The notes: generated from the sequence alone by a model not told the origin. DNA of 64,000 nt from an uncultured Aquimarina sp. (GCA_947498785.1 CANMLS010000028.1:1-64000), one strand, 5' to 3'; shown: positions 9,286 to 18,655, counted from the first letter of the stretch. Translations and numbers: made by a program.

Positions 9286-9293
9286 CAAAGATA
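9286..9293 (-). promoter_or_regulatory. -7 promoter element of the SDR gene
   Basis: TATCTTTG on the minus strand, 29 bases before the SDR ATG, matches the TAnnTTTG consensus. No TTG is found at normal distance, so only the -7 box is supported. Confidence 0.4.
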
Positions 9294-9334
9294 TAGCTTG
9301 AGTTCTAAATCTTTTGTTAACCTCAAATGTTATT

Positions 9335-9790
9335 TTAGAGAATCGGTAAGTAAGAAAAATCCTTTACTTCTGTCATTACAAAAGAACTTTGAACTCTAGA
9401 AATATTTTCTAGTGATGCCAACTTGTTTGATAAAAAATCTTGATATCGTTCCATATCTTGAGCGTATATTTTGATGAGATAATCAAACATACCCGCAACA
9501 TGATAACATTCTACAACTTCAGGAAACTTTTGAATGTCTTTTTCAAATTTCTTTAGATAATCTGTCTGATGAAGGTTTAAGGTAACATTACAAAATACCA
9601 TCAATTGTAACCCTGCTTTTTTACGATCTAAAATTGCTTTATATGACTTAATATAACCATCTCTCTCTAATTTCTTGACACGCTCAAATATTGGAGTGGT
9701 AGTTAAGTTAAGCCTCTCTGCAATCTCTTTGATAGTAGTTTTTCCATCTTTTTGTAATAAAAACAATATTGACCGATCAATTTTATCCAT
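9335..9790 (-). CDS. Lrp/AsnC-family transcriptional regulator
   Basis: The 151-aa protein has an N-terminal winged helix (MDKIDRSILFLLQKDGKTTIKEIAERLNLTTTPIFERVKKLE) and a C-terminal RAM ligand domain (AGMFDYLIKIYAQDMERYQDFL). These regulators bind amino acids as octamers and control amino-acid metabolism. It is divergent from the Cys/Met-type lyase at 9924 across a 133-bp gap. That arrangement points to control of the lyase gene, and probably of itself, in response to methionine or a related amino acid (inference). Confidence 0.92.
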   Translation of the reverse strand: MDKIDRSILFLLQKDGKTTIKEIAERLNLTTTPIFERVKKLERDGYIKSYKAILDRKKAGLQLMVFCNVTLNLHQTDYLKKFEKDIQKFPEVVECYHVAGMFDYLIKIYAQDMERYQDFLSNKLASLENISRVQSSFVMTEVKDFSYLPIL

Positions 9791-9923
9791 AATATTTTTC
9801 TTTACACTCCTTTTTTATACTTCAAAAATAGAATAAAATTCTTTGTTTATGATTTTTGTATGCCTTTTCTTCTAAAATTATGTCATAATATAGTTTTAAT
9901 TACTTTGTTGTTAATTTTATAGA
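9791..9923. promoter_or_regulatory. Divergent promoter region between Lrp-type regulator and PLP lyase
   Basis: This AT-rich gap must contain both divergent promoters and any Lrp operator. On the minus strand TATTTTTG (9823-9830) fits the -7 consensus for the regulator. On the plus strand only imperfect boxes are seen. No clear palindromic operator could be picked by eye. Confidence 0.5.
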
Positions 9924-11207
9924 ATGAAAAAACACGACTTTAATCCAGAAAGCCTTATGATGACTTATGGGTATAAACCAGAGTTATCTGAAGGAGCAAT
10001 AAAATGCCCAATTTTTCAAACATCAACCTTTGTTTTTAAAACAGCAGAAGAGGGGAAGGCTTTTTTTGAACTAGCCTATGGTTTAAGAGAAAAATCTCCA
10101 AAAGAAGAGCCTGGGCTTATATATAGTAGAATCAATAATCCTAATCTTGAGATTTTAGAAAATCGTTTATGCCTTTGGGATAAAGCAGATGATTGTGCTG
10201 TTTTTGAGAGTGGAATGTCTGCAATAAGTACGGTACTATTAGAATTCCTGAAACCAGGAGATTTGTTAGTGTATAGTAACCCTTTGTATGGAGGAACTGA
10301 TCATTTTATTCATCATTTTCTTAATAAAATTGGAGTACATACTATCGGAATAATGCCAGGTCAGGGGATCGATGGAGTCATCAAAATGATTAAAGATTCT
10401 GGTAAAGCAGATCGATTAGCAATGATTTATTTGGAAACACCAGCGAATCCAACTAATAATATTGTTGATATTGATAAATTTAGTCAGGTAGCGAAACAAT
10501 TCAGTAAAGGAGACAAACAAGCTCTTGTAGCGGTAGATAATACATATATGGGACCCTTATGGCAGCACCCTTTGCAATGCGGTGCAGATTTGGTGTTGTA
10601 TTCAGCGACCAAATACATTGGAGGACATAGTGACCTTATTGCAGGGGCAGTTTTAGGAAATGTAGAATTGATGGTACGTGTTAAAACATTACGTACATTT
10701 CTGGGGAATATGGTAAGCCCACATACCGCATGGCTATTGCTCAGAAGTTTAGAAACACTGAAAGTGAGAATGGATCAGCAAACTCAAAATGCTCAGATTG
10801 TTGCTGATTATTTAAAAAATCACTCAAAAGTTAAAAATGTATATTATCTAGGTTTATTAGAAGAAGGAACAGAGATGTATCAGGTATATCAGAAGCAATG
10901 TTTTGCACCAGGAGCAATGGTTTCTTTTGATATAATAGGTGGTGAAAAAGAAGCGTTTACTTTCTTAAATCACCTAAAACTAATGAAATTAGCTGTAAGC
11001 TTGGGAGGTACAGAAAGTTTAGCAGAGCATCCAAAAACAATGACACATGCAGGAGTAGATGAAGAGCAAAGGCAACAAATGAAAATTACAGATCAATTGG
11101 TGAGATTATCAATAGGTATAGAGCATTCTAAAGATCTAATTTGGGATTTGAAACAGGCCTTAGGAAAGGTTGAATCTTATTCTACAAAAGAATTGAAGGT
11201 GATATAA
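9924..11207 (+). CDS. Cys/Met-metabolism PLP enzyme (methionine gamma-lyase / cystathionine gamma-synthase type)
   Basis: A fold-type I PLP enzyme of 427 aa. The family signature is clear: YSRINNPNLEILENRL, FESGMSAIST, the PLP-side aspartate in VAVDNTYMGPLWQHP, and the Schiff-base lysine in LYSATKYIGGHSDLIAGAVLG. The late SLGGTESLAEHPKTMTHAG is the usual substrate-carboxylate region. The divergent Lrp-type regulator favours a catabolic lyase (methionine or cysteine degradation) over biosynthesis, but gamma-synthase activity cannot be excluded by eye. It is followed by a G/C-rich hairpin. Confidence 0.88.
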   Translation: MKKHDFNPESLMMTYGYKPELSEGAIKCPIFQTSTFVFKTAEEGKAFFELAYGLREKSPKEEPGLIYSRINNPNLEILENRLCLWDKADDCAVFESGMSAISTVLLEFLKPGDLLVYSNPLYGGTDHFIHHFLNKIGVHTIGIMPGQGIDGVIKMIKDSGKADRLAMIYLETPANPTNNIVDIDKFSQVAKQFSKGDKQALVAVDNTYMGPLWQHPLQCGADLVLYSATKYIGGHSDLIAGAVLGNVELMVRVKTLRTFLGNMVSPHTAWLLLRSLETLKVRMDQQTQNAQIVADYLKNHSKVKNVYYLGLLEEGTEMYQVYQKQCFAPGAMVSFDIIGGEKEAFTFLNHLKLMKLAVSLGGTESLAEHPKTMTHAGVDEEQRQQMKITDQLVRLSIGIEHSKDLIWDLKQALGKVESYSTKELKVI

Positions 11208-11265
11208 AAGCATATGAATAATGTATTTAATTTTTTTAGAGAGGAGGGGGTATCGACTAAATAAA

Positions 11266-11285
11266 AATGGGGTTTTTTCCCCATT
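11266..11285 (+). terminator. Hairpin after the PLP lyase
   Basis: AATGGGG-TTTTTT-CCCCATT, 7-bp stem. The T-run is in the loop rather than after the stem, so it is a weak terminator by rule. Its right arm overlaps the -33 TTG of the next small gene. Confidence 0.4.
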
Positions 11286-11313
11286 GTACGAACAAGCAAT
11301 CGTGGTATCTTTG
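11284..11313 (+). promoter_or_regulatory. Consensus promoter of a small independent gene
   Basis: TTG (11284-11286), a 19-bp spacer and TATCTTTG (11306-11313) are a full match to the Bacteroidota -33/-7 consensus. It lies about 50 bases before the 28-codon ORF at 11364 and cannot serve any longer gene on this strand before 16 kb. Confidence 0.65.
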
Positions 11314-11363
11314 TTTCATAATTATAAAATAAATATTATAAACCAATTTTACACATAGAAATC

Positions 11364-11450
11364 ATGAATTTATTCGGTATCAATTTTCAATCTATTTTAA
11401 AATTTATTAAAGAACTTCCAAGAGCTAGTAGTAATGCAATGCGTAGATAA
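11364..11450 (+). CDS. Candidate 28-aa small protein (or small RNA locus)
   Basis: The ORF encodes MNLFGINFQSILKFIKELPR followed by ASSNAMRR. It is too short for the ORF track. The N-terminal half is amphipathic (hydrophobic F, I, L with two lysines) and the end is basic. A full consensus promoter lies about 50 bases upstream. A perfect 15-bp terminator-like stem ends about 95 bases downstream, so this is a self-contained transcription unit of roughly 230 nucleotides. It may encode a membrane-active small protein or be a small RNA with an incidental ORF. I recognise no family. Confidence 0.5.
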   Translation: MNLFGINFQSILKFIKELPRASSNAMRR

Positions 11451-11510
11451 AAACCATTACATATTATCTTAGAAATTAATTTGGGGGATTAAAAGAGTAA
11501 GAGAAAAAAT

Positions 11511-11544
11511 AATAAACCCGTATTTGTGTAAATACGGGTTTATT
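11511..11544. terminator. Perfect bidirectional-type terminator hairpin
   Basis: AATAAACCCGTATTT-GTGT-AAATACGGGTTTATT is a perfect 15-bp stem. It sits between the small gene on the plus strand and the DUF2147 gene on the minus strand. The A/T-rich stem ends would serve both directions. Confidence 0.7.
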
Positions 11545-11665
11545 ATAGGAAATGTTTTTTGCGCTTTATAGCTATGTTGTGATGTAAATAAAAAACGAAA
11601 ATTGAATGCAAAAAAATCTTTTAAAGCGAATTGAAAAAATTTAAATTACTTCTTCTTTGAGAAAA

Positions 11666-12118
11666 CTATTTTTTAATATTTGCTGTGTCTTTGAGTTTTA
11701 CCCTTCTTGCTTTGAAGGTCTTAAATAGAAAACTTTTATAAGCTCTGATATAACATAAATTTATATCCTCATTATTTATCCAAACTTTTACAGTATATGT
11801 TTTTCCGCTATCAGCATTATATATTGTACCTCCTGATAGTTCACCATTTTCATATTTCAATTCATTTAAGATATTCATCCCTAGCAAAGGACGTTTTTGA
11901 AGCTCTTTTACAGGGTTATTGTTGTCTAGGCCATTAAAATTAGATAATGGGTTCTTTGCTCTTTTGTGAATCTTTCCATAAAAAAAATCTCCATCGTTAT
12001 AAATTTCTATTATTGAGCCTCCTGTGATTTGCCATTTACCTATATAGGTTTCAGATGTAATAGAAGAAGAATCTGGGGCTATCAGAAAAAATAATGTCAA
12101 AAGAAAAATGAACTTCAT
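11666..12118 (-). CDS. DUF2147-family secreted protein
   Basis: The 150-aa protein has a signal peptide (MKFIFLLTLFFLIAPDSSS) and the DUF2147 pattern. That pattern comprises GKWQITGGSIIEIYNDGDFFYGKI, RPLLGMNIL, and GGTIYNADSGKTYTVKVWINNEDINLCYIRAY. The family is a small beta-rich, lipocalin-like periplasmic domain of unknown function. The usual GRT(Q/E)xW end is replaced by KTFKARRVKL, and the C-terminus is basic. Monocistronic. Confidence 0.8.
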   Translation of the reverse strand: MKFIFLLTLFFLIAPDSSSITSETYIGKWQITGGSIIEIYNDGDFFYGKIHKRAKNPLSNFNGLDNNNPVKELQKRPLLGMNILNELKYENGELSGGTIYNADSGKTYTVKVWINNEDINLCYIRAYKSFLFKTFKARRVKLKDTANIKK

Positions 12119-12184
12119 TCATATAAATTTATCAATTATACTGCATTAATCCGAAAAAAACTATAAAATGACTAAATATAATGA

Positions 12185-12224
12185 ATAAAAAAACCTCACA
12201 GTCTGGTGTAAAAAGACTGTGAGG
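12185..12224 (-). terminator. Terminator of fumC
   Basis: On the minus strand, CCTCACAGTCT pairs with AGACTGTGAGG across a 9-base loop and is followed by TTTTTTTATT. It lies 25 bases after the fumC stop codon. Confidence 0.8.
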
Positions 12225-12248
12225 CTTGATGTTTAAAGGGGTAATGTT

Positions 12249-13646
12249 CTATTTTAAAGTACCGACCATATCTTCTGGTTTTACCCATTCATCAAATTCT
12301 TGATCGGTTACATATCCAAGAGCGATAGCTTCATGTTTTAATGTTGTACCATTTTGGTGAGCCGTATTAGCAATTTCTGCAGCTTTATAATATCCTATTT
12401 TTGTGTTTAAGGCTGTAACAAGCATCAAGGAATTATTTAACAATTCTGTAATTCTTTTTTGGTTGGGTTCAATCCCTTGTGCACAATGTACATCAAAAGA
12501 GACGCAAGCATCACCAATGAGTTGTGCACTTTGCAATAAGTTAGATGCCATTACTGGTTTAAAAACGTTTAACTCAAAATGGCCTTGCATTCCACCAACA
12601 TTAATAGCTACATCATTTCCTAATACTTGAGCGCATACCATAGTGAGTGCTTCACATTGTGTAGGGTTTACTTTTCCTGGCATAATAGAACTTCCTGGCT
12701 CGTTAGCAGGGATAATCAGTTCACCAATACCACTTCGCGGACCAGAAGCCAGCATACGAATATCATTTCCTATTTTGTTAAGAGAAACGGCTAATTGTTT
12801 TAAGGCACCGTGGCTTTCTACAAATGCATCGTGCGCTGCCAAAGCTTCAAATTTATTTTCAGCAGTAATAAATGGTAAGCTGGTAAATTGTGCAATAAAC
12901 TCTGATACTCTTTTGGCATATCCTTTTGGAGTATTTAACCCAGTTCCAACAGCTGTGCCACCTAAAGCCAATTCTGCCAAATGGGGTAAAGTATTTTCTA
13001 ATGCTTTTATTCCATGATCTAATTGAGAAACATATCCAGATAATTCTTGTCCAATGGTAAGGGGAGTGGCATCCATAAAATGCGTCCTTCCAATTTTTAC
13101 AACATTTCTAAGTTTTTCAGATTTTTTCTTAAGCGTATCTCTTAGTTGAGTAATTCCAGGAATGGTAACTTCTACTATTTTTTTATAAGCAGCAATATGC
13201 ATGCCTGTAGGAAAAGTATCATTAGAAGATTGAGATTTATTAACATCATCATTAGGTTGTAATGTTTTTTCTCCTTCACCTATTGTTTCTCCTGCAATTT
13301 GATGTGCTCTATTTGCAATAACCTCATTCACGTTCATGTTACTTTGCGTTCCAGAGCCTGTTTGCCAGATTACTAACGGGAATTGGTCATCATGTTTTCC
13401 TTCTAATATCTCATCACAAACTTGTGCAATTAAATCTCTTTTTTCTATTGGTAAGACTCCAAGTTCACAGTTGGTATATGCAGCAGCTTTTTTTAAATAG
13501 GCAAATCCATAAACAATTTCTAATGGCATTGATGCAGGTGCCCCAATTTTAAAGTTATTTCTAGAACGTTCCGTTTGCGCCCCCCAAAGCTTATCAGCAG
13601 GTACTTTTACCTCGCCCATTGTATCCTTTTCTATTCTATATTGCAT
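12249..13646 (-). CDS. fumC: Fumarate hydratase, class II
   Basis: FumC converts fumarate to L-malate in the TCA cycle; it is the iron-free, tetrameric class. The 465-aa length is standard. Signature regions are [33 protein letters not shown] and the superfamily motif [16 protein letters not shown]. The ORF track begins 11 codons earlier. [13 protein letters not shown] is the family start, and a TAAATTTG -7 box lies in the proposed extension and just upstream, so ATG at 13646 is chosen. Confidence 0.97.
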   Translation of the reverse strand: MQYRIEKDTMGEVKVPADKLWGAQTERSRNNFKIGAPASMPLEIVYGFAYLKKAAAYTNCELGVLPIEKRDLIAQVCDEILEGKHDDQFPLVIWQTGSGTQSNMNVNEVIANRAHQIAGETIGEGEKTLQPNDDVNKSQSSNDTFPTGMHIAAYKKIVEVTIPGITQLRDTLKKKSEKLRNVVKIGRTHFMDATPLTIGQELSGYVSQLDHGIKALENTLPHLAELALGGTAVGTGLNTPKGYAKRVSEFIAQFTSLPFITAENKFEALAAHDAFVESHGALKQLAVSLNKIGNDIRMLASGPRSGIGELIIPANEPGSSIMPGKVNPTQCEALTMVCAQVLGNDVAINVGGMQGHFELNVFKPVMASNLLQSAQLIGDACVSFDVHCAQGIEPNQKRITELLNNSLMLVTALNTKIGYYKAAEIANTAHQNGTTLKHEAIALGYVTDQEFDEWVKPEDMVGTLK

Positions 13647-13676
13647 AGCCTTAATGATTTGTATTTTTTGAAAAGG

Positions 13677-13709
13677 CAAATTTAAGCATTTGCCATCCTA
13701 ATTTCTCAA
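13677..13709 (-). promoter_or_regulatory. Probable fumC promoter
   Basis: On the minus strand TTG, a 22-bp spacer and TAAATTTG (13684-13677) fit the loose Bacteroidota consensus. The predicted leader is about 25 bases. The spacer is at the long end of the allowed range. Confidence 0.4.
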
Positions 13710-13832
13710 TAAAAGGGACTATTTTTTGATATATAAATTATCATTAGAAAGATAAAAAATAAATTATATTTCTATTATGACATATAAATAAAACTTATTA
13801 TTTTTGTCAAAATTGAAAATTAGAATATCGTT

Positions 13833-14009
13833 ATGTTTGAATTTGATCAGTACCTTGGTTTTTTAGCTTTTTTAACTATCCTAACTATAGGGTTTTGGCT
13901 AATGATCTTTTTGTTAACTTTTGTAGTTCCTTACTGGATTGTTGGTGCAAATATTGAGAACTTTAAAATGTGGAGAGAGTCAAAACGTAAAGCTAAAGAA
14001 GAAGCATAA
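13833..14009 (+). CDS. Small membrane protein, 58 aa
   Basis: This ORF was not in the track. It starts MFEFDQYLGFLAFLTILT and contains one or two transmembrane segments (about residues 9-43). It ends in a charged cytoplasmic-type tail (MWRESKRKAKEEA). A TATTTTTG -7 box lies 27 bases upstream and a hairpin terminator follows directly, so it is a complete, monocistronic gene. I do not recognise a functional family. The sharp hydrophobic/charged boundary and flanking signals make it a real small protein. Confidence 0.7.
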   Translation: MFEFDQYLGFLAFLTILTIGFWLMIFLLTFVVPYWIVGANIENFKMWRESKRKAKEEA

Positions 14010-14027
14010 TCAGATATTATATATATT

Positions 14028-14067
14028 AAACAAAAAAAGGAAGTCAATTTGGCTTCTTTTTTTGTTT
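14028..14067 (+). terminator. Terminator of the 58-aa membrane protein gene
   Basis: AAACAAAAAAAGGAAGTC pairs with GGCTTCTTTTTTTGTTT around an AATTT loop, ending in a T-rich tract 19 bases after the stop codon. Confidence 0.75.
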
Positions 14068-14069
14068 AA

Positions 14070-14532
14070 GACCATGAATGATATTTAGGTTTTTACCATT
14101 ATTTTTAGTGTTAATTTACTCATCCTAAAGTGTTCTACGCTAAAAGTATTAGCATAACTAAAATTTAGATCGAGATTTCTTTGAAAAATATTAGTTACCT
14201 CAATCTAGAAGAGAGTAGATTAATAAATCTTGAGTCGGAGTCTACGTATCCTTCGACTATATATAGTGTATTTTTGTGATAATTTTATGGTATTAATATT
14301 ATGATCTAATTGATTGATGTGAAAATAATGTCGTAATCGAAGAAGTTTTACCTATAAACAATTCGACTCCAAGTATTAGAATTTTGCTCTTAGTGTATTC
14401 TACCGAAATCTGGGTTTTTATAGAGAAAAGTATATGAATTATCTGTTACATTAGAGTGGATGTTTAAAAACTTTGTTTTATTTAATGAATTCTCAGGAGT
14501 TTCTTTATATCTATATGATATTTTAAAAAAAA
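14070..14532. other. Intergenic region without recognised content
   Basis: About 460 bases, strongly AT-rich, with stops in all frames. I see no promoter for a long gene, hairpin of note or repeat. It ends at the 3' end of the ArsC-like gene. Confidence 0.6.
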
Positions 14533-14874
14533 TTAAAGAATATCAATGACTTTTTGTGGAGGCCTTCCTATAATGGCTTTATTATCTTTAATAACAATTG
14601 GTCTTTCAATAAGAATTGGGTTTTTACTTAAAACAGAAATCAATTCGGAATCTGCAATATCTTTACCTTTGTAATTTTCTTTCCATATGGCTTCATTTTT
14701 TCTTACTAAATCTATTGGAGAAATATTTAAAAATTTGATTATTTCTGTTAATTCTTCTATAGAAGGAGGGTTTTCTAGGTATTTTACAATCTTGATGTTT
14801 TCGTTTTTCTCTTCCAGTATAGTAAGCGTTTCTCTAGATTTACGACATCTTGGATTATGATAAATTGTTGTCAT
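14533..14874 (-). CDS. ArsC/Spx-family thioredoxin-fold reductase (arsenate reductase type)
   Basis: The 113-aa protein has the ArsC-fold start MTTIYHNPRCRKSRETL, with the active-site Cys followed by RKSR as in glutaredoxin-dependent arsenate reductases. It also has RKNEAIWKEN, LIERPIVI and IGRPPQKVIDIL, which correspond to the arsenate-binding Arg regions. It would reduce arsenate to arsenite with glutathione/glutaredoxin-like thiols. No ars transporter or regulator is adjacent, so a general YffB/Spx-like thiol role is also possible. Confidence 0.85.
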   Translation of the reverse strand: MTTIYHNPRCRKSRETLTILEEKNENIKIVKYLENPPSIEELTEIIKFLNISPIDLVRKNEAIWKENYKGKDIADSELISVLSKNPILIERPIVIKDNKAIIGRPPQKVIDIL

Positions 14875-15026
14875 TGTTGTTTTTTTAAAGATAGAAGCCT
14901 GATGACAGAGGTTTGATACTTCTTTAGGGTATAATCTTTGACTTCGGATCTATTTTTTTTCTAAATTAATAATGAAAATTTAAATTTGGTTCTATTTTTA
15001 AATTATTGGTTTGCCTAACTCTTAAA

Positions 15027-16125
15027 TCATTCTTCTTGTTTTTGCCCCATCATCATTAAGTAAGCTTTTAGAAATTTATCAATATTTCCATCCATCACTG
15101 CATCTACATTTCCAGTTTCTTCAGTTGTTCTCACATCTTTTACAAGTTTATAAGGATGCATTACATAGTTTCTAATTTGAGAACCCCACTCGATTTTCAT
15201 TTTTGACGCTTCGATCTCATCACGTTGCGCTCTTTGTTTCTGAAGTTCTATTTCGAATAGTTGCGATTTAAGCATTTGTAATGCTTTTATCCTATTTTCT
15301 TGTTGTGATCTAGTATCTGAACATGAAATTTGAATACCAGTAGGAAAGTGAGTAAGCTGTACTTTGGTTTCTACTTTATTTACATTTTGCCCACCTGCAC
15401 CACTAGATCTGGATGTTATGATTTCATAATCAGCAGGGTTAATATCTATTTCTATACTATCATCAGCAAGAGGATATACATAAATAGAAGCAAAAGAAGT
15501 GTGTCGTTTAGCATTACTGTCAAACGGAGAAATTCGTACCAATCGATGTACACCATTTTCTCCTTTAAGCCATCCAAAGGCATAATCACCATCAATTTCG
15601 AGTGTGACGGTTTTTATTCCAGCAACATCCCCTCCTTGATAGTTTAGTTCTCTAACAGTATACCCTTGTTTTTCTGCCCACATCAAATACATTCGCATTA
15701 GCATACTTGCCCAATCACAACTTTCTGTGCCTCCAGCACCAGCTGTGATTTGTAAAACTGCGCTCATGTTATCTCCTTCATCACTTAACATGTTTTTGAA
15801 TTCTAAACTTTCAATTTCAGATAGTGATTCTTCATAACGATCTGTTACTTCAGCTTCTGTAGCATCTCCCTCTTTGTAAAATTCATGCAGAACCTCAAGG
15901 TCATCTACCATAGAGACTCCTTTTTCATAGTCAGACACCCATTTTTTTTCAGCATTAAGAGAGCGCATTAATTTTTCTGCTTCTTGTGCATTGTCCCAAA
16001 AATCAGGAGCATAAGTTTTTTCTTCTTCGTTTGCTATTTCTATAAGTTTGGCATCAATGTCAAAGATACCTCCTTAACGCAACCAGGCGCTTTCTGAGAT
16101 CTAATAAAGTCTCTGTTGTAATCAT
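15027..16125 (-). CDS. prfB: Peptide chain release factor 2, with programmed +1 frameshift
   Basis: RF2 ends translation at UGA and UAA. The ORF track shows only 15027-15968. The true gene starts at ATG 16125 with [21 protein letters not shown] and meets an in-frame TGA at 16062-16060. Around it is the classic shift site AGGAGG-TAT-CTT-TGA-C, with the internal Shine-Dalgarno 3 bases before CTT. A +1 shift continues with [15 protein letters not shown] and gives a 365-aa protein. The SPF stop-codon-reading tripeptide (VRISPFDSN) and the GGQ catalytic motif (SGAGGQNVN) are present. Low RF2 favours the shift, so the gene is autoregulated. Confidence 0.97.
16058..16074 (-). promoter_or_regulatory. 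RF2 autoregulatory frameshift signal
   Basis: On the minus strand AAGGAGGTATCTTTGAC combines a Shine-Dalgarno-like AGGAGG, the slippery CTT and a TGA followed by C. This is the canonical prfB recoding site. Confidence 0.95.
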
Positions 16126-16237
16126 AATCTAATTAATTTTTGACAAAAATAGGATTTAACAGTTCAGTAAGAAATAATTTTGGTGTTATTTTATAATTTT
16201 AGAAATTTTACAAACTTTTCTATACAAATCATACTCT

Positions 16238-18655
16238 ATGAAACTTTATTATATTTGTTTATTCTTTCTAATAGGAAATGTTGCTTCTGCTCAATTTCTT
16301 AAAGAACAGAAAAATTTAAAATCTTATGATGGTTACTTTAGGTTTCATTATAATGAAGAGAAAGATGAGATTTATCTCGAGGTAAATAAACTTGGGTCTG
16401 AATTTTTATATGTTCATTCTTTGGCTACAGGATTAGGATCTAATGATATAGGTTTGGATAGAGGTCAAATTGGAGAAGGAGTAGTAGTGAAATTTCAAAA
16501 AGCAGGAAATAAATTATTACTTGTTCAGTCTAATCAACGATATCGTGCTATTACCAATAATACATTGGAAAAAAGAAGTGTAGAACAGGCATTTACAAAA
16601 TCAATACTATTTGGTTTCCCTATTAAAGAAGAGAAAACAGGAAAGTACATTATAGATTTAACGCCTTTCTTATTACAGGATACTCATGGCATTATAGAAA
16701 GATTAAAAACTCAAAAAGAAGGTGTTTATAGTATTGATAAACAAAAAAGTGCGTTGAGTCTCGAAAGAACTAAAGCTTTTCCCAAAAATGTAGAATTTGA
16801 AGCTTTACTTACATATACAGGAACTTCTAATAGTCAAAACGTTAGATCTGTAGCGCCTAATTCAAAATACCTTACCGTTATTCAGCACCACTCATTTGTA
16901 GAGTTACCAGACGACGGGTATAAGAAAAGGGCATTTGATCCGAGAAGTGGTTCTATATTTATATCATATATGGATTATGCTACTCCTGTGCATGAGCCGA
17001 TTACAAAACGATATAGTATTCGTCATCGGTTAGAGAAAAAAAATCCTAACCAGACGATTAGTGAAGCTAAAGAACCAATTGTGTATTATCTGGATCCTGG
17101 TACACCAGAACCCGTACGATCAGCATTATTAGAAGGAGCAAGATGGTGGAACGAAGCATATGAAGCTATTGGTTTTAAAGATGCATTTCAGGTAAAGATG
17201 TTGCCAGAAGATGCTGATCCAATGGATTTACGATATAATGTTATCCAATGGGTACATCGATCAACACGGGGATGGAGTTATGGAGCGAGTGTAGTGGATC
17301 CAAGAACTGGAGAAATCTTGAAAGGACATGTGAGTTTAGGTAGTTTAAGAATCAGACAAGATTTTTTAATTGCCCAGGCTTTGCTAAATAAACCTTTTGC
17401 AGCAAATGATGATAATTATAAGCCTATGTTGGAAATGGCTTTAGCTCGTATTCGACAATTATCTGCTCACGAAGTAGGACATACTATTGGATTTGCTCAT
17501 AATTTTGCAGCGAGTACAAATGGAAGAGCATCTGTAATGGATTATCCCCATCCTACAATAACTCTTAAGGATGATAGGGTAGATTTGTCAAATGCTTATG
17601 ATACAAATATTGGGGAATGGGATAAAGTAACAGTAGCGTATAGTTATTCAGAGTTTGAAGAAGGAATAAACGAAGATGAAGCGCTGAGAGCAATTCTGGA
17701 TAAAGCATATTCATCTGGACTTAGGTTTATATCTGATAGTGATGCAAGACCACAAGGTGGTGCCCATGAATTAGCACATCTATGGGATAATGGTAAGAGC
17801 GTTACAGATGAGTTGATAAATGTATTAAAAATTAGAGAAGTTGCAATAGGAACTTTTTCTACAGATAATATTCGTAGTAATGAACCCTACTCAGTTCTCG
17901 AGGATGTTTTTGTTCCACTTTATTTCTTTCATAGGTATCAAACAGAAGCAACAGTAAAACTAATTGGAGGCTTGAATTATAATTATGCCGTTAAAGGCGA
18001 TCAACAAACCATTGTTGAGACAGTTAGTCCTAAAAAACAAAAAGAAGCATTGATACAAGTGTTACAGACACTAACACCACAAAAGCTTGCTATTCCTGAA
18101 GATAAACTAAAATTGTTTCCTCCAAGAGCTTTTGGTTATCAGCGAACAAGAGAGTCTTTTAAAGGAAAAACAGGAGTTGGTTTTGATGCACTTAGTGTCG
18201 CATCGACAGCAAGTGATATGAGTCTTTCTCTTTTGTTACACCCAGAAAGAGCTTCGAGATTAGTACAACAAAAAAGTTTAGATCAGAATCAGTTAGGTCT
18301 TTCAGAAACATTAGATCAATTGATCACATTGTCTTTTAAAACTAAAGTAAAGAATAATTATCATAAAGAAGTGCAAGAAGTGGTAAAAGCAAATGTCTTA
18401 AAGCATCTTATGAATCTTAGTGCTGATAAAAAGACTTATTCTCAAGTAAATGCAATAGCTTATGGAAAGATTGTAGATCTAGTTGCTCTTCTGAAAAACA
18501 CTGAAGAGGGATCCTTTGACAAAGTATATAACAGCTTTTATATAGATAAAATCAATAGGTTTTTAGAGCATCCAGAAAAATTTAAAGTTTTACCATCTCC
18601 AAAAATCCCAGATGGTTCTCCTATAGGAAGTTATCAGTGTAGTGTGCAGCAGTAG
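16238..18655 (+). CDS. Secreted zinc-dependent metalloprotease (DUF5117/DUF4953 type)
   Basis: The 805-aa protein has a signal peptide (MKLYYICLFFLIGNVASAQ). The N-terminal part matches DUF5117/5118-like regions (LGSEFLYVHSLATGLGSNDIGLDRGQ). The catalytic domain follows, with YYLDPGTPEPVRSALLEGARWWNEAYEAIGF and the extended zinc motif LSAHEVGHTIGFAHNFAAS (about residues 406-424). VMDYPHP is the downstream met-turn-like region. Bacteroidota carry several of these large proteases in the periplasm or outside the cell; physiological substrates are unknown. It stands alone, 100 bases before the LanC-like gene. Confidence 0.88.
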   Translation: MKLYYICLFFLIGNVASAQFLKEQKNLKSYDGYFRFHYNEEKDEIYLEVNKLGSEFLYVHSLATGLGSNDIGLDRGQIGEGVVVKFQKAGNKLLLVQSNQRYRAITNNTLEKRSVEQAFTKSILFGFPIKEEKTGKYIIDLTPFLLQDTHGIIERLKTQKEGVYSIDKQKSALSLERTKAFPKNVEFEALLTYTGTSNSQNVRSVAPNSKYLTVIQHHSFVELPDDGYKKRAFDPRSGSIFISYMDYATPVHEPITKRYSIRHRLEKKNPNQTISEAKEPIVYYLDPGTPEPVRSALLEGARWWNEAYEAIGFKDAFQVKMLPEDADPMDLRYNVIQWVHRSTRGWSYGASVVDPRTGEILKGHVSLGSLRIRQDFLIAQALLNKPFAANDDNYKPMLEMALARIRQLSAHEVGHTIGFAHNFAASTNGRASVMDYPHPTITLKDDRVDLSNAYDTNIGEWDKVTVAYSYSEFEEGINEDEALRAILDKAYSSGLRFISDSDARPQGGAHELAHLWDNGKSVTDELINVLKIREVAIGTFSTDNIRSNEPYSVLEDVFVPLYFFHRYQTEATVKLIGGLNYNYAVKGDQQTIVETVSPKKQKEALIQVLQTLTPQKLAIPEDKLKLFPPRAFGYQRTRESFKGKTGVGFDALSVASTASDMSLSLLLHPERASRLVQQKSLDQNQLGLSETLDQLITLSFKTKVKNNYHKEVQEVVKANVLKHLMNLSADKKTYSQVNAIAYGKIVDLVALLKNTEEGSFDKVYNSFYIDKINRFLEHPEKFKVLPSPKIPDGSPIGSYQCSVQQ

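Noticed and set aside
12403-13017. ORFs antisense to fumC (75 and 124 aa)
   Set aside because: They are fully inside a strongly conserved enzyme gene and have no independent promoter or family match.
15027-15968. Reading prfB as a truncated 313-aa gene
   Set aside because: The canonical frameshift site and the missing N-terminus are present upstream, so the gene is intact.
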